DNA from: Thermofilum sp.
Lineage (GTDB): Archaea > Thermoproteota > Thermoprotei > Thermofilales > Thermofilaceae
Reading direction: 5' to 3'
Length of the DNA stretch: 64,000 nt
NCBI GenBank assembly: GCA_038741495.1
Contig: JAVYKX010000001.1
Span: forward strand, 366,918 to 430,917
Below, one piece after another: positions 50,955-59,983 of this stretch (the stretch's first letter is position 1; every line of letters starts with the position of its first letter). The notes beneath the pieces are model-generated. The model had not been told where the DNA came from. It searched no databases and saw only the letters and a program-made list of their open reading frames with translations. The translations under genes and the position numbers were made by a program.

Positions 50955-52256
50955 GTGCCGCGCTTTGCTGATCTCTTCGTTGAGGAGGTTCGCAGGAAGA
51001 GGAGCGAGATTCTCCGAGTTGCAGCGGGTAGCGCTGATCTAGTGTCCCGGTACAGCGAGCTCGTGAGAGGCGTGTGGGTGGAGGGTGTTGAGGCGCGGAA
51101 CGAGTTTGATGGAGTTTACGCGGTGGATAGCAGCAGCGACGAGATCGAGGTAGCTGGAGGAGGAGTTATCCTCTTCACCAGGGCTGTAGCACTCGGTGCG
51201 AACGGGAGGGAGCTGAGGAAGCTTAGAGTCGATGCACTCTTCCCTAAGAGCATCCGCGACTACGAGGACTTCAAGCGTCTTCTGAGGGAGCACCTTGAGC
51301 ACGAAGTCGCCCTCGAGGCGGTGGAGGAGGGCGCCGATCTTGTGCTGCTTGACGGGTCCCTCTTCGGCAGGATGAGCCACGTCGTCAGGGAGCTGAGCGT
51401 TGATGGGAGGGAGGGCTTTTTGCTCGACTACGTGGAGACGTACGGGCAACTGCTCTCGAGAGCTGTTAGAAAAGGTGTTATCATCGCGGGGGTGAGTAAG
51501 GACTCGAGGTCGACGGTTCTAAAAGAGGAGCTCCTCCTATCCGAGCTGAGGAAGTGCCTCGAAGGCTGCCCAACCGGTCTGGCGGAGAAGGTTCTCGAAC
51601 TGTGGGCGAGGCTGAGGAGGAGGCCGTCGCAGGTACTCGAGGAGGTTAGGAGGCTCGTGAGGGAGGGGCTTGACCCGAGGATCTACGAGCTGTTCGAGGA
51701 GGCAAAGAGTCCAGTGCCGGACTCGAAGCTCCTACTCTTAATGAACCTGGGGCCCGGTTTCACGGTACCGATTAGACTCACTCTGGAAAGAGTTCAAATG
51801 GGCGTTATCGAGGTGGCTCTAACCGAGGAAACTCGTCTCATAGCGCTGCTAGACGCGATTTTCGAGAAAGTGTCCGACGAGCTCGGCCCCAGGTTCGCTG
51901 AAAACGTTAACAGAGTGCTCGCAGCCCTGAGGAACTACCCCGCCGTTCTCGCAAGCTACGTGATTTTCTCTAGGGGTGATGACCCCGTGAGAGTCGATAT
52001 CGCCGTCAACCGCGAGGATCTTGCAGCTAGCTCTTCTCGGTTTGTCAGCAGCCCACCGGATTCCTTCATCAGAGTTCTGCGGCAGCTAGCTTTCCTCTAC
52101 TCGGGGAGGACGAGCTACAACGTGCTCCTCCTTGAGGCGGACAAGAGGGTCAGAGCGACTACTGAAACGCTCGACCTATACCACAAGCTCGCTATGAAAG
52201 AGCTCGGGGAACTTATCGTGCACTCGCGCGGCGAAAGGCGATACTTCGTACCCTAA
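50955..52256 (+). CDS. nurA: NurA nuclease
   Basis: 433 residues from GTG 50955 (TTG 50943 would add four). The nuclease core begins with VYAVDSSSDEIEVAGG at about residue 55, with the metal-binding Asp of NurA, followed by LVLLDGSLFGRM (second Asp, about 131) and a C-terminal DPVRVDIAV segment. NurA is a 5'-3' nuclease that works inside the HerA hexamer during resection of double-strand breaks. herA, mre11 and rad50 follow on the same strand after one antisense gene. Confidence 0.88.
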   Translation: MPRFADLFVEEVRRKRSEILRVAAGSADLVSRYSELVRGVWVEGVEARNEFDGVYAVDSSSDEIEVAGGGVILFTRAVALGANGRELRKLRVDALFPKSIRDYEDFKRLLREHLEHEVALEAVEEGADLVLLDGSLFGRMSHVVRELSVDGREGFLLDYVETYGQLLSRAVRKGVIIAGVSKDSRSTVLKEELLLSELRKCLEGCPTGLAEKVLELWARLRRRPSQVLEEVRRLVREGLDPRIYELFEEAKSPVPDSKLLLLMNLGPGFTVPIRLTLERVQMGVIEVALTEETRLIALLDAIFEKVSDELGPRFAENVNRVLAALRNYPAVLASYVIFSRGDDPVRVDIAVNREDLAASSSRFVSSPPDSFIRVLRQLAFLYSGRTSYNVLLLEADKRVRATTETLDLYHKLAMKELGELIVHSRGERRYFVP

Positions 52257-52275
52257 CAGCTGGTCGCGGCTTTGA

Positions 52276-52647
52276 CTACTGCTTTGGCGGCCCTCGAGCT
52301 TCTCGCTCTAGCGCTTCGATTATGCTCTCCACCTTCTTGATAGCGTACTTGACCTCATCAGGCTGGTAAACCCCCTCGTAGAAAGCTTCCTCGTGAAGGG
52401 TCTTCATCAAGTCGCTGTAAAGTGCGCGGAGATCCTCACGCCCTATCTCCCTCAGCACGCGCCTCCTCTCTGAGTGGCTTCTCGGCACCAACCCCCTTAT
52501 AGAGTGCACGTACTCGTTCACAGCGATGATAAGAGCTAGGAAGGCCTTGTCAGCCGCATTACGGTAGAGCAGGTAGTCTCGCAGCTTTTCAGCGCGCTCC
52601 AGCTCCTCACGCGCGTACCCTAAGATTTCCCTCGCTGTTTCGAACAC
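52276..52647 (-). CDS. HEPN-like (PaREP1/PaREP8-type) protein in antisense between nurA and herA
   Basis: 123 residues, GTG start with a TATA box (complement of 52672-52683) 26 bases upstream. Helical throughout: ARELLGYAREELERAEKLRDY then NAADKAFLALIIAVNEYVHS and a late EEAFYEGVYQPDEV. This layout matches PaREP1-type HEPN proteins, a lineage-specific expanded family in Thermoproteales. Function is not known; related HEPN domains are RNases. It splits the otherwise conserved nurA-herA order and is transcribed opposite to it. Confidence 0.7.
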   Translation of the reverse strand: MFETAREILGYAREELERAEKLRDYLLYRNAADKAFLALIIAVNEYVHSIRGLVPRSHSERRRVLREIGREDLRALYSDLMKTLHEEAFYEGVYQPDEVKYAIKKVESIIEALEREARGPPKQ

Positions 52648-52765
52648 CGCACCATTTCTTACCCAGCGGGCTCTTATAACGTTAGCTCGTCCCCGCCGCT
52701 GGCCTGCTCAAGTACCTACGGTATACTCAAAGCGATGCCTACTTATTCTTCGTCCGAGGCGAAAC

Positions 52766-54418
52766 GTGGGGTTCATCTTGCCGGCGATCAGTGAGGCATT
52801 TCTCCATTCTTCAGGCGAGAGGCTGCTCCACTTGAGGCAGGTCGGCAGGATTGTAGAAGAAGCGACGCCGGACAGCTTCATCTTCGTTACTTCCAGGCGC
52901 GAGCACCCTCCAAAGTACGAGTACGTCGTAGTTCGATCCGTCGAGCCCGTGGGTGGGGAGGAGAGGGAGGTGCTGGTGCTGTGCCAGGTGAGGGGCGTCG
53001 TATCCCGGAGCTCAGCGTACAGCTCGAAGCTCGACGTGGAGACTCTAGAGCGCATCTACCAGGCCGGGATTGACGACGCGAACCTGCTTTGCCTGGCGAG
53101 GTCTCTCGGCTTCCTGGCGGAGGAGGATGGGCGTAAGGTCGTGCTCGCCCCGCGCCGCGCCTTCTACCCGGGAAACCCAGTCTACTTGGCTCCCGACGAG
53201 CTTGTGCGCGAGTTCTTCAGCTACCAGCCCGACGAGGGCATCCACATAGGGAGGCTCGTCTCGCGCAGGACGGTGGACGTCTACCTTTCCGTCAACGGCT
53301 TCAGGAGGCACGTTGCGGTTATCGCTCAGACTGGAGCTGGCAAGTCCTACACGGTGGGCGTCATCCTGGAGGAGCTGATGAGGCTTGGCGCTACAGTCGT
53401 CGTTATCGACCCGCACGCAGACTACGTTTTCCTCAGCAGGGACCGAGACATGCGGCGGCACGAGTACTCCAACAGAGTCGTGATCTTCAGGAACCCGAGC
53501 AGCATGGGCCGCTACGACCCCAGCCAGCTCGACAACGTGAGGGAGCTGACGGTCAAGTTCAGCGAGCTCTCCCCGGAGGCTGTGGCCAGGATAGCCGATA
53601 TCCCCGAGAAGTGGACGAACGTGAGGAAGGCGATCAGGAGGGCGGTCGAAGAGCTGCGGAAGCAGGGAGACTACGAGCTTGAAGACTTACTTGAAGCGCT
53701 GAAGAGGATGTCGAACGGTAAGGGCGAAGAGGCCCGAAGCGCCGAGAGGGCTTACCAGAACCTCCTGAGGCTTAGGAAGGTCAAGGTGTTCGGAGCCTAC
53801 ACGACCTCGGTGAAGGATGAGGTCCTCAAGCCGGGCCAGATCAGCGTGCTCGACCTCTCCGGCTTGAACGACTCGAGCCAGGACTACATTGCGAGCTGGG
53901 TGCTTGAGGAAGTATTCCGGTTGAGGCAGACGGGTGAGTTCCCGTGGCCGGTCTTCGTCGTTATTGAGGAGGCTCATCGCTTCGTGCCTGCGGCGAGCCT
54001 GGAGAGGCGCACGATGTCCTCCTCAATCATCGAGACGATCGCGTCGGAGGGGAGGAAGTTCGGCGTCTTCCTAATCCTGGTGACGCAGAGGCCGAGCAGG
54101 ATCGACGCGGACGCGCTCAGCCAGTGCAACAGCCAGATTATCCTGAGGATCACGAACCCTCATGACCAGCGCGCTGTGGCGGAAGCAAGCGAGAGGCTCG
54201 GCGAGGAGCTTATGCGGGACCTGCCTGGGCTGAACGTCGGGGAAGCCATTATCGTCGGGGAGCTTACTAGAGTTCCCGTGATCATCAAGGTCAGGAGGAG
54301 GTTAACGAGGGAGGGTGGCGCAGACATCGACCTGGTTAGCGAGCTAAGGAGAGCGAGAGAGTCCCTGAACCTCGCGCCCACGTGCTACGGAGCGGGCGGC
54401 CTCCTCTCCGAGGTGTGA
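52766..54418 (+). CDS. herA: HerA hexameric DNA translocase
   Basis: 550 residues, GTG start. An N-terminal HAS-barrel domain leads to the ATPase core: Walker A IAQTGAGKSYTVG (187-199), Walker B VFVVIEEAHRF (about 395-405), an arginine-finger region and ILVTQRPSRID with a sensor. The terminal FSPGLNVGEAI-like segment (LPGLNVGEAIIVG) is typical of HerA. It pumps DNA to NurA with Mre11-Rad50 in end resection. It overlaps nothing upstream and is followed by mre11 after four bases. Confidence 0.95.
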   Translation: MGFILPAISEAFLHSSGERLLHLRQVGRIVEEATPDSFIFVTSRREHPPKYEYVVVRSVEPVGGEEREVLVLCQVRGVVSRSSAYSSKLDVETLERIYQAGIDDANLLCLARSLGFLAEEDGRKVVLAPRRAFYPGNPVYLAPDELVREFFSYQPDEGIHIGRLVSRRTVDVYLSVNGFRRHVAVIAQTGAGKSYTVGVILEELMRLGATVVVIDPHADYVFLSRDRDMRRHEYSNRVVIFRNPSSMGRYDPSQLDNVRELTVKFSELSPEAVARIADIPEKWTNVRKAIRRAVEELRKQGDYELEDLLEALKRMSNGKGEEARSAERAYQNLLRLRKVKVFGAYTTSVKDEVLKPGQISVLDLSGLNDSSQDYIASWVLEEVFRLRQTGEFPWPVFVVIEEAHRFVPAASLERRTMSSSIIETIASEGRKFGVFLILVTQRPSRIDADALSQCNSQIILRITNPHDQRAVAEASERLGEELMRDLPGLNVGEAIIVGELTRVPVIIKVRRRLTREGGADIDLVSELRRARESLNLAPTCYGAGGLLSEV

Positions 54419-54422
54419 AGCC

Positions 54423-55598
54423 GTGACCGTGATCAGAGTTCTCCATACGGCGGACAACCACGTAGACCCCAAGCTGACTTTCCTCGGCCCTAAGTCTCTC
54501 GAGAGGAGAAGGGACTTCATGGATGCTTTCCGCCGCGTCGTCGAGTATGCGGTTGAGAGAAAGCCGCACCTGTTCTTGGTGTCGGGCGACCTCTTCGACT
54601 CCGTGAACCCGAGGAACCCTCCGAGGACGCAGGTGATCAGGGCGTTCAGGAGGCTCCACTCGGAGGGAGTTAGGGTCTTCCTGATAGCTGGGAACCACGA
54701 CATGCCGCGAAGCGTGGAGGAGGGCATGTCTCCTCTCCACGAGGTGGAGGCTTCAGGGTACGCGAGGTTCTTCTCCTCGGTGAGCAGACCCGAGGTAGAG
54801 CACGTCAGTATTGATGGGGTCGACGTGGCCGTGGTCGGGCTCTCCTTCAACCCTGAGGTCCCTCCGGACGAGAACCCGCTCAGGTTCCTAGGTGCGAAGC
54901 TACCTGTGGAAGGGGATATCAACATCGCGATGCTTCACTACAATCTCGCGGGCGTCAAGGCCCCTGCAGCCTGGAGGGCTCCGACGATCGCTAGAGAGGA
55001 TGTCCCGGACGGCTACATCTACGTGGCTCTCGGGCACGTGCACTCGCGCACGGTGATCAATCTCGGCAGTGTGATCTTCGCGTACCCTGGCAGTACGGAG
55101 AGGAGAAGCTTCAACGAGGAGGGGGATCCGGTGAAGGGCTTTCTCTGGGCGGAGCTGCCGCTCGGCGGGAAGCCCAAGGTCGAGTTCGTAGAAGTTCCCA
55201 CCAGGCCCATGAGAACAGTGAGCGTGGAGCTACCCCCGGCTGTCGAGGACCCTATAGGCCACGTACTGCAGAGCGTGCCCGCCGCTGACCCCCAGCTGCT
55301 GCTCAGGCTTTCTGTGAGGGGTAGGCTGCCGCTCGCTAAGCTAGGTAGGTACAGCCGAGCAGCACTGCTGAGGCACTTGGAGAGGCTTTTCTTCTACGTG
55401 GTGATCGACGACTCCGAGCTCCGGTGCGAGATCCAGCCTGCGGGTTCCCCCTCTCTCGAGGCTAAGAGTCCGATAGAGGCTTTCCGAGAGGAGTTGGAGG
55501 AGCGCCTAAAGAGCTCTCAGTCCCAGGAGGAGAGGGAGGCCCTCACGCTCGCTCTGAAGATAGGTGTCCAGAAGCTAGAGGAAGCTGGAGGGTGGTAG
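54423..55598 (+). CDS. mre11: Mre11 nuclease
   Basis: 391 residues, GTG start. The phosphodiesterase motifs are in order: TADNHVDPKL (Asp11, His13), SGDLFDS (Asp56), AGNHDMP (Asn91, His92), MLHYNLAG (His near 172) and GHVHSRT (His205, His207). This is the manganese nuclease of the double-strand-break repair complex. The C-terminal 100 residues would contact Rad50. The reading starts at GTG 54423, four bases after herA. A GTG at 54429 would delete two residues. Confidence 0.93.
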   Translation: MTVIRVLHTADNHVDPKLTFLGPKSLERRRDFMDAFRRVVEYAVERKPHLFLVSGDLFDSVNPRNPPRTQVIRAFRRLHSEGVRVFLIAGNHDMPRSVEEGMSPLHEVEASGYARFFSSVSRPEVEHVSIDGVDVAVVGLSFNPEVPPDENPLRFLGAKLPVEGDINIAMLHYNLAGVKAPAAWRAPTIAREDVPDGYIYVALGHVHSRTVINLGSVIFAYPGSTERRSFNEEGDPVKGFLWAELPLGGKPKVEFVEVPTRPMRTVSVELPPAVEDPIGHVLQSVPAADPQLLLRLSVRGRLPLAKLGRYSRAALLRHLERLFFYVVIDDSELRCEIQPAGSPSLEAKSPIEAFREELEERLKSSQSQEEREALTLALKIGVQKLEEAGGW

Positions 55599-55599
55599 C

Positions 55600-58113
55600 T
55601 TGGTCAAGCTGGTCAGCCTCAAGGCGGAGAACTTCCGCCGTCTCAGCTTGAAAGAGCCTCTCGAGTTTCCCGACGGCCTGGTAGTGATCCGCGGCAGGAA
55701 CGAGGCCGGGAAGTCAACGATCCTCGAGGCCATCCTCTTCGGCATTTATGGTGATTTCCGCATTCCCGCTGCGCTGAGGGGCGGCCGCCAGGGGCTTGAG
55801 AGCGTTGTAAACCACAGGTCGAGCCGTGCAAGAGTCGAGGTGGTTTTCGAAGCTGGTGGTAAGCGCTACAAGGTCGAGCGGATAGTTGAGGGTGGCGCTG
55901 AAGGGGGACGCCAGGTAGATGCGAAGCTTGTAGAGCTTGATGGCGCCGGGGGGAGGTTGATCGCTACGGGAGTGACGAAGGTTAACGAGCTTGTGCAGAA
56001 ACTTCTCAGGGTTTCGTGGCGAGAGATGCTGGCGACCAACGTGATCGCGCAGAAGGATCTCGAGCGTATTCTAAGGATGGATAGGAGCGACCGCGAGCGG
56101 GTGATCAACATGATGATGGGCTTCGAGAGCTACAACAAGGCTATCGAGAAGCTATCCGAAGAGGCGGGAAACTTGCAGCGCGACCTGGATTACTCGAGAG
56201 AGAATGAGAAGATGCTGGAAGAGAACATCAAGATGCTTGAGGAGAAAGCCGAGAAGCTAGCTGGGTGGAGGACCTGGCTACAGAGAATCGAGGAGAAGCT
56301 TCCTCAGCTCGAGCTCGCCCTAAGCCGTGAGAGGGCAGCTTACGAGTACCTAGTTGAGCTCGAGACGGCTCTCAGGCGCAGGCGCGAGCTCAAGCTGCGG
56401 CTCGAGTCGCTGCGCCGGGTGAGAGAGGAGCAGATCGCCAGGCTTGAGGAGGCTAGGGCGCGCTACAGCAGGGCTCTCGCAGATCTAGAGTCGCGGCAGA
56501 GGGAGGCAGTAGAGCTCGCGCCTGCCCTGGAGCATGCTGAGCGCGAGTTGAGCGAGGCTGAGAGCGAGGTTAGGCGTCTCGTCGAGCTTAGGTCGAAGGT
56601 CGAGGAGCTTTGGGACAGCTACCGCTTAGCCGAGCGCGAGCTGGAGAGTCTGAGGGGCAGGATCGCGAGCCTCAAGGAGAGAGTGGGGAGGAGGAGCTCG
56701 CTAGAGGCGGAGGTGGGGAGCGCGAGAGCTTCTCTCGCTAGTGTCGAGAGCGCTATGAGCTCCATCCGCTTACCTGCGTGGAGCTTGGCTGGGGCTGTTT
56801 CCGCTGCGGTCGCTTCAGCTCTGCTCGGCCTCTTCCTTCACCCTGCGGCGCTTGCAGGTGCTTCACTGGCTCTAGTTGCACTGTTTGCCGGTTTTCAGGT
56901 GAAGCAGCAGAAGCTCCGGCTTCTCGGAGAGAAGCGCTCCGAGCTTAGGGAGAGAATCTCTCTCCTGGATGCCGAGCTCCGGAACATCGAGAGAGACGAG
57001 AAAGAGCTAGAGGCCTTGAAAACCGGTGAGCAGAGCTTGTTGGAGAGGCTGAGAAGGGTAAAGTCTCAGCTAGCTATGGTGGCGGGGAGCGCCGGCCTTG
57101 AAGGTGACTTTGAGAGTCTGGCGGGAGCTGTAGCTGAGCGCTTGAGAGCGGCCGAGGAGAGGAAGGCTGAGGCTTTCAGGAAGCGGAACGAGCTGAGCGA
57201 GAAGCGCTCAAACCTGTACGCAGTTATAGAGGCGCTCAAGAGAGAAGTATCGAGGCTTGAGAGCGAGATTAGTAGCGCTCAGGCGAGGTTGACGGAGCTA
57301 GCTTCTCTCGAGCGCGAGCTGGTGGAAGAGCTTTCGGGCGTCGCGGTGCCGGAGCCTCCTCCCGGGGTCGATGGGGTGCTGCACCCTCCAGTGGAGGATG
57401 ACCTGGATGCAATCACGTCCATGAGGCGAGAACGCGAGGAGCGCTACAGGCGTGCGAATGCAGAGCTCGAGAAAGCGAAGGCTGAGGCTGGGAGTCTCAG
57501 GAGGCAGATCGAGGAGGCTGAGAGGGAGCTGCAGCAGCTGCCTAAGCTAAAAGCTGAGCTGGAGGAGGTCAGGGAGAGGACCCGGAAGCTGGAGCTCGAG
57601 CTGAAGGCGAGGAGGTCTGCCATAGACGCGATGAAGAAGGTGGCTGAGCGCAGGAGAGCCATTTTCGCCCCGAGCGTCGAGAGCAACATGAGCTGGATCG
57701 TTTCATACATCACGGGCGGCAGGTACAAGGCGGTGCGCGTAGATCCTCAAACCTACGACGTGGAAGTCTACGATGCGGAGGCAGGCAGGTGGATGCGCCG
57801 CGACATCTACAGCGGGGGGACTAACGACCAGTTCCTTCTCGCTATGAGGATCGCGTTTATCCTCTCGCTCCTCCCCGCTGCTAAGGGGACTTACCCGAGG
57901 TTTCTCTTTCTTGACGAGCCGCTCGGCTCCTCTGACTCCGAGAGGCGTAGCAGGATCATCGAGCTGCTGAGCAGGGAGCTCACCCGCTTCTTCGACCAGA
58001 TCTTCCTTATCACGCACGTGGAGATCGACGAGCCGCCGGGCTCCACGATCATCGAGTTGGATGACGGTAAGCCGGTGAGAATCTACGCCACGGGTTCTGT
58101 AGAAGCCGAGTAG
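55600..58113 (+). CDS. rad50: Rad50-like ATPase with a membrane-type hairpin and no zinc hook
   Basis: 837 residues, TTG start after GGAGGGTGG. The ABC halves are normal: Walker A GRNEAGKST (32-40), then signature YSGGTNDQ (about 737-744), Walker B FLFLDEPLG (about 768-776) and THVEID. Two long coiled coils (about 180-390 and 435-720) meet at the centre. There the zinc-hook Cys-x-x-Cys is absent, and I see no Cys in the whole protein. Instead residues 393-413 and 414-433 are two hydrophobic segments separated by His-Pro. A similar hairpin occurs in bacterial YhaN/SbcC-like proteins. It ends the nurA-herA-mre11-rad50 series. Confidence 0.92.
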   Translation: MVKLVSLKAENFRRLSLKEPLEFPDGLVVIRGRNEAGKSTILEAILFGIYGDFRIPAALRGGRQGLESVVNHRSSRARVEVVFEAGGKRYKVERIVEGGAEGGRQVDAKLVELDGAGGRLIATGVTKVNELVQKLLRVSWREMLATNVIAQKDLERILRMDRSDRERVINMMMGFESYNKAIEKLSEEAGNLQRDLDYSRENEKMLEENIKMLEEKAEKLAGWRTWLQRIEEKLPQLELALSRERAAYEYLVELETALRRRRELKLRLESLRRVREEQIARLEEARARYSRALADLESRQREAVELAPALEHAERELSEAESEVRRLVELRSKVEELWDSYRLAERELESLRGRIASLKERVGRRSSLEAEVGSARASLASVESAMSSIRLPAWSLAGAVSAAVASALLGLFLHPAALAGASLALVALFAGFQVKQQKLRLLGEKRSELRERISLLDAELRNIERDEKELEALKTGEQSLLERLRRVKSQLAMVAGSAGLEGDFESLAGAVAERLRAAEERKAEAFRKRNELSEKRSNLYAVIEALKREVSRLESEISSAQARLTELASLERELVEELSGVAVPEPPPGVDGVLHPPVEDDLDAITSMRREREERYRRANAELEKAKAEAGSLRRQIEEAERELQQLPKLKAELEEVRERTRKLELELKARRSAIDAMKKVAERRRAIFAPSVESNMSWIVSYITGGRYKAVRVDPQTYDVEVYDAEAGRWMRRDIYSGGTNDQFLLAMRIAFILSLLPAAKGTYPRFLFLDEPLGSSDSERRSRIIELLSRELTRFFDQIFLITHVEIDEPPGSTIIELDDGKPVRIYATGSVEAE

Positions 58114-58289
58114 CGCCACTCACTGAGAAACTTTCTCCTCGTCGGCGGGAACTCGCGGCATGCCGCGAATCATTGAATGGTGCTGCGGGTCGCGGAGCTT
58201 CAAGAGATAGTAGGTGGGCGGATGGTTTTCGCGCTTACCCGCCTGCGAGCGTGCGGAGAAGCATCCTCTACTGCAAGTCCATCAATGTC
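58114..58289. other. Spacer after rad50
   Basis: About 175 bases with no gene seen. GGCATGCC at about 58158 is a short palindrome. The spacer leads into the operator-like palindrome at 58290. Confidence 0.3.
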
Positions 58290-58310
58290 TTTCTCTTAAT
58301 TTAAGAGAAA
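58290..58310. promoter_or_regulatory. Perfect 21-base palindrome upstream of the ABC exporter promoter
   Basis: TTTCTCTTAA (58290-58299), one T, then TTAAGAGAAA (58301-58310). The arms match perfectly. The next TATA box begins eight bases downstream, so the site covers the BRE-adjacent region, as expected of an activator or repressor operator for a dimeric regulator. Confidence 0.65.
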
Positions 58311-58318
58311 TTCCAGGC

Positions 58319-58326
58319 TTTAAATA
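58319..58326 (+). promoter_or_regulatory. TATA box for the ABC exporter operon
   Basis: TTTAAATA is centred about 28 bases before ATG 58351. Confidence 0.55.
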
Positions 58327-58350
58327 CACTAAATGACGGAAAATTAACGT

Positions 58351-59142
58351 ATGATCGAGCTGGGAGAACTTCGGGTATCTTACGGCCGGGGAGAAGTTGT
58401 GAAAGGCGTGTCGACAGTCTTCAACAGCAAGCACATCGTTCTAGGTCCGAACGGGCACGGGAAAACCACGCTGTTTAAAGCGATAGCGGGATTAGTGCCC
58501 TACAAGGGTGAAGTTGTCATTGAGGGGATCTCCCTCGCCAAGTTGGGAGAAGGAGTTGGGCTGCTGGCCGTCAACCTACCTGAAGTCTACAAGCTGGTTC
58601 CAGTTACCGCTTGGGAGACAGCCCGACTGTACTCCGACATTATGGATGTGGATCTCGCGCTCGTTGAGCATATGCTATCAGAGCTCGGCATCTCTAGGAA
58701 GGATCTCGAGAAAAAGAAGATGTGGGAGCTCTCGGCCGGAATGCTGAAGGCTTACTGCACAGCGCTTGCAGTAGCGAGCGGCGCCAAGAACGTCTTGCTC
58801 GACGAGCCTTTCGAGCAGCTCGACCCTGCGAGGAAAGGGCGTCTCACCCAGACACTGGAGCGCTACAGCGGAACACTGGTGCTGAACACCCACGAGACGT
58901 GGATTCTTAACCGTTTCCCCGACTGGCACGTCCACGTCATGGTGGACGGCCGCCTCTACGGCCCTGCTCCAGCGGGGAAGCTGGCGTCTGCTAAGATAGC
59001 GACTGGCGCTGTGGAGCAAGCGCTTCTCAGAGTGCCGATAGGGGACACGACCGTGAGTTTTGTTGAGACGGGGTCTGGCGAGCCTATCTCAAGCCTCCTA
59101 ACTCTAGACAGGCTGTACGACACTGTGCTGAGGGGTGGTTGA
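58351..59142 (+). CDS. ABC transporter ATPase with degenerate signature
   Basis: 263 residues. Walker A is GPNGHGKTT, Walker B VLLDEPFEQLD and the switch His is in LNTHETW. The signature is ELSAGMLKAY instead of LSGGQ, a deviation seen in ABC-2 exporter-like proteins. No Q-loop glutamine in its normal position was recognised. It is the first gene of a set with two membrane proteins and lies behind the palindromic site, so its expression is probably controlled. Likely export of a lipid, antibiotic or peptide; substrate unknown. Confidence 0.82.
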   Translation: MIELGELRVSYGRGEVVKGVSTVFNSKHIVLGPNGHGKTTLFKAIAGLVPYKGEVVIEGISLAKLGEGVGLLAVNLPEVYKLVPVTAWETARLYSDIMDVDLALVEHMLSELGISRKDLEKKKMWELSAGMLKAYCTALAVASGAKNVLLDEPFEQLDPARKGRLTQTLERYSGTLVLNTHETWILNRFPDWHVHVMVDGRLYGPAPAGKLASAKIATGAVEQALLRVPIGDTTVSFVETGSGEPISSLLTLDRLYDTVLRGG

Positions 59143-59980
59143 GGTGACGCGCTACCTGATCTACAAGTTCAAGGGCCTCGCGACAAGCAGGAGCGTACTC
59201 TTCTGGGGCATCGGCTTCATGCTGTTCTGGGCCGTCATGTGGGTTTACGTATTCCTCCAAGTGAAAGAACCCCTACCACCCCGCGAAGTACTCGAGCAGG
59301 TTCTCAAAATAACAGCAGCGCTCAGCTACTCGTACCTCGGCGTGCTCTCAATGTCCTCAGTCGCAATCGGGTTAACTCAGGACAAGCTCGTCTCCTCCAG
59401 CGCTTCAGCCTTTGTCGTACGTTTCTCGCGGCTCACTTCTCTCAGGCTCCTCCTCGAAGATTTCATCGCGGGAGTCGCGGCAGTAACCTTTTACGCTTTA
59501 GCCACTATAGCGGCTGTAACAGGGCTAATGTACTCTAGATTCAGCATTCTCCTACTTCCCGAGAAGCCGGTGGAGCTCTTCGCTTACATAGTATTGGCCG
59601 GCGTCGAGTGGTACTGGTTTAGCTACTTCCTCTGCACAGCTATGCTTGCGTTGAGAAAGCCCAGGTCTCAGCTGTTAGGAATGCTACCTCTGATGCTCGG
59701 CTTCAGCATCTACGCGACGCTCTGGCTAGATCCCGGGGAAGTGGTCTACGCGCTGCCTGTAGCCCCATTGGCCCCTCTAGTCGTCAGCTCCGCATCAGGC
59801 GTTGATGCTGCAGCGGGAGGGTGGCTCTCCTATCAGCCTTGGCGGGGCTCTAGCGCGATTACAGTCGTAGAGCCGCTGCCAGCCCTGATCTCGACCTTCG
59901 CATGGATACTCTTACTCGCCTTGGCATCCCTCCTCCTGGCTAAGAGGATTACCGGAATCCCAGTAGAAGAAGTATCTTAA
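59135..59980 (+). CDS. ABC exporter membrane protein, first
   Basis: 281 residues, GTG start overlapping the ATPase gene by eight bases. Six hydrophobic segments, with LSYSYLGVLSMSSVAIGLTQDKLVSSSA after the second, reminiscent of ABC-2-type permeases. A soluble loop (QPWRGSSAITVVEPLP) precedes the last membrane helix. It is translationally coupled to the ATPase and followed by a second membrane protein after three bases, so the three proteins form one transporter. Confidence 0.75.
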   Translation: MVEVTRYLIYKFKGLATSRSVLFWGIGFMLFWAVMWVYVFLQVKEPLPPREVLEQVLKITAALSYSYLGVLSMSSVAIGLTQDKLVSSSASAFVVRFSRLTSLRLLLEDFIAGVAAVTFYALATIAAVTGLMYSRFSILLLPEKPVELFAYIVLAGVEWYWFSYFLCTAMLALRKPRSQLLGMLPLMLGFSIYATLWLDPGEVVYALPVAPLAPLVVSSASGVDAAAGGWLSYQPWRGSSAITVVEPLPALISTFAWILLLALASLLLAKRITGIPVEEVS

Positions 59981-59983
59981 CAG

